Origin: Nitrososphaerota archaeon
Lineage (GTDB): Archaea; Thermoproteota; EX4484-205; JAAOZO01
DNA: 5,677 bases
Direction: 5' to 3'
NCBI GenBank assembly: GCA_011605715.1
Contig: JAAOZO010000055.1
Coordinates: 1-5,677, forward strand
The notes beneath the pieces are model-generated. The model did no database searches, was not told where the DNA came from, and saw only the letters and a list, made by a program, of their open reading frames with translations. Below, piece after piece: positions 3,972 through 5,677 of this stretch. Positions within the stretch are counted from its first letter, which is position 1, and every line of letters starts with the position of its first letter. The translations under genes and the position numbers were made by a program.

Positions 3972-5405
3972 CTATTTCTCAGTTACTATCAATGCAGTTG
4001 AGATTGCTCTCAAGAAGCCATCAGATGGTTTATTTTTTACTTCGTTGTTTAAAACTAAAGTAGAAGAACCTCCTCCATCTAAGTTAATGGCATTTTTGCA
4101 TCCAATATTTTTTAATATTTCTATAAGCTCATCTAAAGTTGCTCCTATACTGTATCTTTCCTCTGGTTTTAGTTCCGTTTTTCTATCATCATCAATGGTA
4201 ATCAGCAAAACCTCATCTTCAGAAGTTGCAAAAACGCTCCTTGGAGCTCTTACGTTGAATTTAATTCTCGATGGCGGAACTCCTTTTCCAAATTCTTCTT
4301 CGTTTTTTACTTCTTTTCCACCTTTTAGAAGTATTGGACCTGCTGAAATTCCATGAACAACTCTTTTTTCTTCAAGCCTATCTACACTATAGATAACACT
4401 ATTTGTCTTTGCTTCTTTTATTTCGTCTATGATCTTTCTTGCTAATTCTCTTTCTTTTACTAAAATTACGAAGCCATTTCTCGGGACTTCTACTTCTCTT
4501 TCTTCTGTTATTTCAACAATGCTTTTTCCTACCACAACGAACTTTGTTCCATCTTCGCTTAAATTTCTAGCGTAACTCAGTGTATACAAGCTTACTTCAC
4601 TTTCAGAATTTAGTTTAACTTTTACTTCTGAGCTATTTTCCTTAAAACCAAGTTTTGTATCTCCAACTTTTATCGTTAGGTCTAAAACTGACAATGTGTC
4701 GAGTTCTATACCTTCTTCTGATACTAATATAGTTCCTCGTTTAAAAATCGGTGGGTTGATTATGTGCTTATTAATCATAAGCAATCCAACTGGGTCATTG
4801 AAAGCATCATACTTGCTTATTTCTTCAGGGAAGTTTAAGAAGTAGCCTCCATTTATCCCAGCTATAGCCTTGTTTCTTTTTACTATTTCCATTAAGTTTT
4901 CGTACCCGCTACATAAGGTGATTGGAAGCGTTGGCTTTACAACTTGTTCTTTTTCGTTGCTTTCACTAAAGTAGATTATCTTACTCTTTAATTCTTTAAG
5001 AATTGCTTCTTCCTGTAGTGTAGCATTCTTTAGCTTAAATTCATCCATTTGGTTATCATAAAATAATTTTCCCTTCTCTATCAATCTCTTTACTACTTGA
5101 ACTCTGTATAGCTCTCTACTCAGCATCATTCTACCCTCTTCTTCAATGAAAGCATCCGCACCATCTTCCTTTGAGATAACAAGAACGTTATCTTTGCTTT
5201 CTAACCCTCTAACTCCCATCTTATCAGCTGTAGCTATTCTTCTAAGGGAGCGAGCAACTTGAGTAAGTTCTTCTTTTTTTTCTGGGACTCTTGCCAGTAC
5301 TGGCTTTATATCAAGCTTTTTTAGCTCATCAAAACTTATCCTTACTATATGAGCTACTCTTTTCCCGAATTCGCTTTCAAACACTCTCTTTTCATATCCT
5401 ATCAT
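3972..5405 (-). CDS. NAGPA-type phosphodiester glycosidase family protein
   Basis: The C-terminal 300 residues are a NAGPA domain, named for the mammalian 'uncovering enzyme' that removes GlcNAc from GlcNAc-1-phospho-mannose diesters. Motifs in order are AGINGGYF (182-189), DPVGLLMINKHIINPP (204-219), GISAGPILLKGGK (352-364), APRSVFATSEDEVLLITID (387-405), GATLDELIEILK (421-432), NLDGGGSSTLVLN (441-453) and the closing RAISTALIV (466-474). Residues 17-50 (VAHIVRISFDELKKLDIKPV and following) look like the first strands of the domain; about 100 mostly helical residues (about 60-165) then interrupt it before the INGG motif. No signal peptide or membrane segment is visible, unlike many secreted bacterial members, so it seems cytoplasmic. 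The ATG at 5405 is the only in-frame start before an upstream TGA. The glycan substrate is unknown; the deacetylase gene downstream suggests N-acetylated sugars. Confidence 0.88.
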   Translation of the reverse strand: MIGYEKRVFESEFGKRVAHIVRISFDELKKLDIKPVLARVPEKKEELTQVARSLRRIATADKMGVRGLESKDNVLVISKEDGADAFIEEEGRMMLSRELYRVQVVKRLIEKGKLFYDNQMDEFKLKNATLQEEAILKELKSKIIYFSESNEKEQVVKPTLPITLCSGYENLMEIVKRNKAIAGINGGYFLNFPEEISKYDAFNDPVGLLMINKHIINPPIFKRGTILVSEEGIELDTLSVLDLTIKVGDTKLGFKENSSEVKVKLNSESEVSLYTLSYARNLSEDGTKFVVVGKSIVEITEEREVEVPRNGFVILVKERELARKIIDEIKEAKTNSVIYSVDRLEEKRVVHGISAGPILLKGGKEVKNEEEFGKGVPPSRIKFNVRAPRSVFATSEDEVLLITIDDDRKTELKPEERYSIGATLDELIEILKNIGCKNAINLDGGGSSTLVLNNEVKNKPSDGFLRAISTALIVTEK

Positions 5406-5436
5406 TTCTGCTAAAGCTGACTTTACTCACTTTTTT

Positions 5437-5458
5437 CATTAAATAAGTTTTTCATTGC
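5437..5458 (-). promoter_or_regulatory. Promoter of the phosphodiester glycosidase
   Basis: On the - strand GCAATGAAAAAC runs into the TATA box CTTATTTAATG, centred about 37 nt before the ATG at 5405. The transcript would start near 5417 with a leader of about 12 nt. No clear ribosome binding site is seen in that leader. Confidence 0.55.
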
Positions 5459-5557
5459 TTGTTTTCTGTTAACTTGAGGTTTTTCTAGGCTGAGGCTTAC
5501 CTTTCCTTACGTTCAAAGTATTTGACTAAACTTCAAGATGAAAGAAACTAACCCTTT

Positions 5558-5651
5558 AAGTAGTTCTTTACTTGGTAACCTAAAGCCACGAAGAGAAGGC
5601 TGATAATTTTAGTTAAGAAAAGATTCTAGCTTTAGAAGTAGTAAGAATCTT
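5558..5651. repeat. Cluster of three small inverted repeats at the right edge
   Basis: In the 272-nt region without a gene after 5405 I see AAGTA/TACTT (5558-5562 with 5569-5573), AGCC/GGCT (5584-5587 with 5598-5601) and a perfect 8-bp AAGATTCT/AGAATCTT (5620-5627 with 5644-5651, 16-nt loop). No coding frame of useful length crosses this stretch. It could be a small RNA, the upstream region of a gene beyond the edge, or chance pairing in AT-rich DNA. Confidence 0.35.
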
Positions 5652-5677
5652 CCAGCTTAAGTTGTGAAGTGTATCAA

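Noticed and set aside
4045..4356. 103-codon open frame on the + strand, serine/proline-rich
   Set aside because: It is the antisense shadow of the NAGPA C-terminal motifs; the serine and proline richness comes from the opposite-strand codons.
5538..5603. 21-codon frame starting MKETNPL
   Set aside because: It is short, ends at a TGA, lacks a ribosome binding site and overlaps small inverted repeats, so coding is not supported.
1..5677. CRISPR array, tRNA or rRNA
   Set aside because: No regularly spaced repeats of CRISPR size, no cloverleaf with a GTTCRANNC arm and no rRNA-like GC-rich stretch were seen.

Overview
The window looks like AT-rich chromosomal DNA of an archaeon, most plausibly a thermophilic member of the Thermoproteota. 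The reasons are: TATA-like boxes about 25-27 nt before the predicted transcript starts, little or no leader before several genes, GGTGA-type ribosome binding sites, T-run termination instead of clear bacterial hairpin terminators, a TnpB remnant whose N-terminal motif is of archaeal IS605 type, and lysine/glutamate-rich proteins. The lineage is inferred and no rRNA or marker gene is present.

Left part (1-1153, + strand): the C-terminal part of a Gfo/Idh/MocA-type NAD(P)-dependent sugar dehydrogenase, cut by the window edge. It is followed 40 nt later by a complete cupin-fold D-lyxose/D-mannose isomerase with all four metal ligands. Together they suggest sugar oxidation and isomerisation. A T-rich stretch after the isomerase probably ends the transcript.

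Middle left (1292-2106, - strand): a compact two-gene operon. The first gene encodes a ribbon-helix-helix protein fused to a DUF5678-like domain. The second encodes a small retropepsin-like (clan AA, DTGF motif) aspartic protease, and its start lies inside the first gene. Their promoter carries a perfect 26-bp palindrome between the TATA-like box and the expected transcript start, as expected for an autorepressed regulator. This is the most distinctive unit in the window and may be a regulator-protease (toxin-antitoxin-like) module.

Middle (about 2246-2893, + strand): the remnant of an IS605-type element. Its tnpB is reduced to the N-terminal region joined to a short tail, with the RuvC nuclease and zinc finger gone. 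A GC-rich foldable stretch and a right-end stem-loop remain and resemble an omegaRNA scaffold. The remnant ends just before the 3' end of the next gene.

Right part (2914-5405, - strand): two carbohydrate genes in the same direction, each with its own promoter. One is a ChbG/HpnK (YdjC-like) deacetylase. The other is a 477-aa NAGPA-type phosphodiester glycosidase with no signal peptide. Their promoters share a nearly identical 15-16 nt block, which suggests joint control. A role in processing acetylated amino-sugar glycans or their phosphodiesters is inferred. The last 272 nt hold the glycosidase promoter and several small inverted repeats but no gene I can support.
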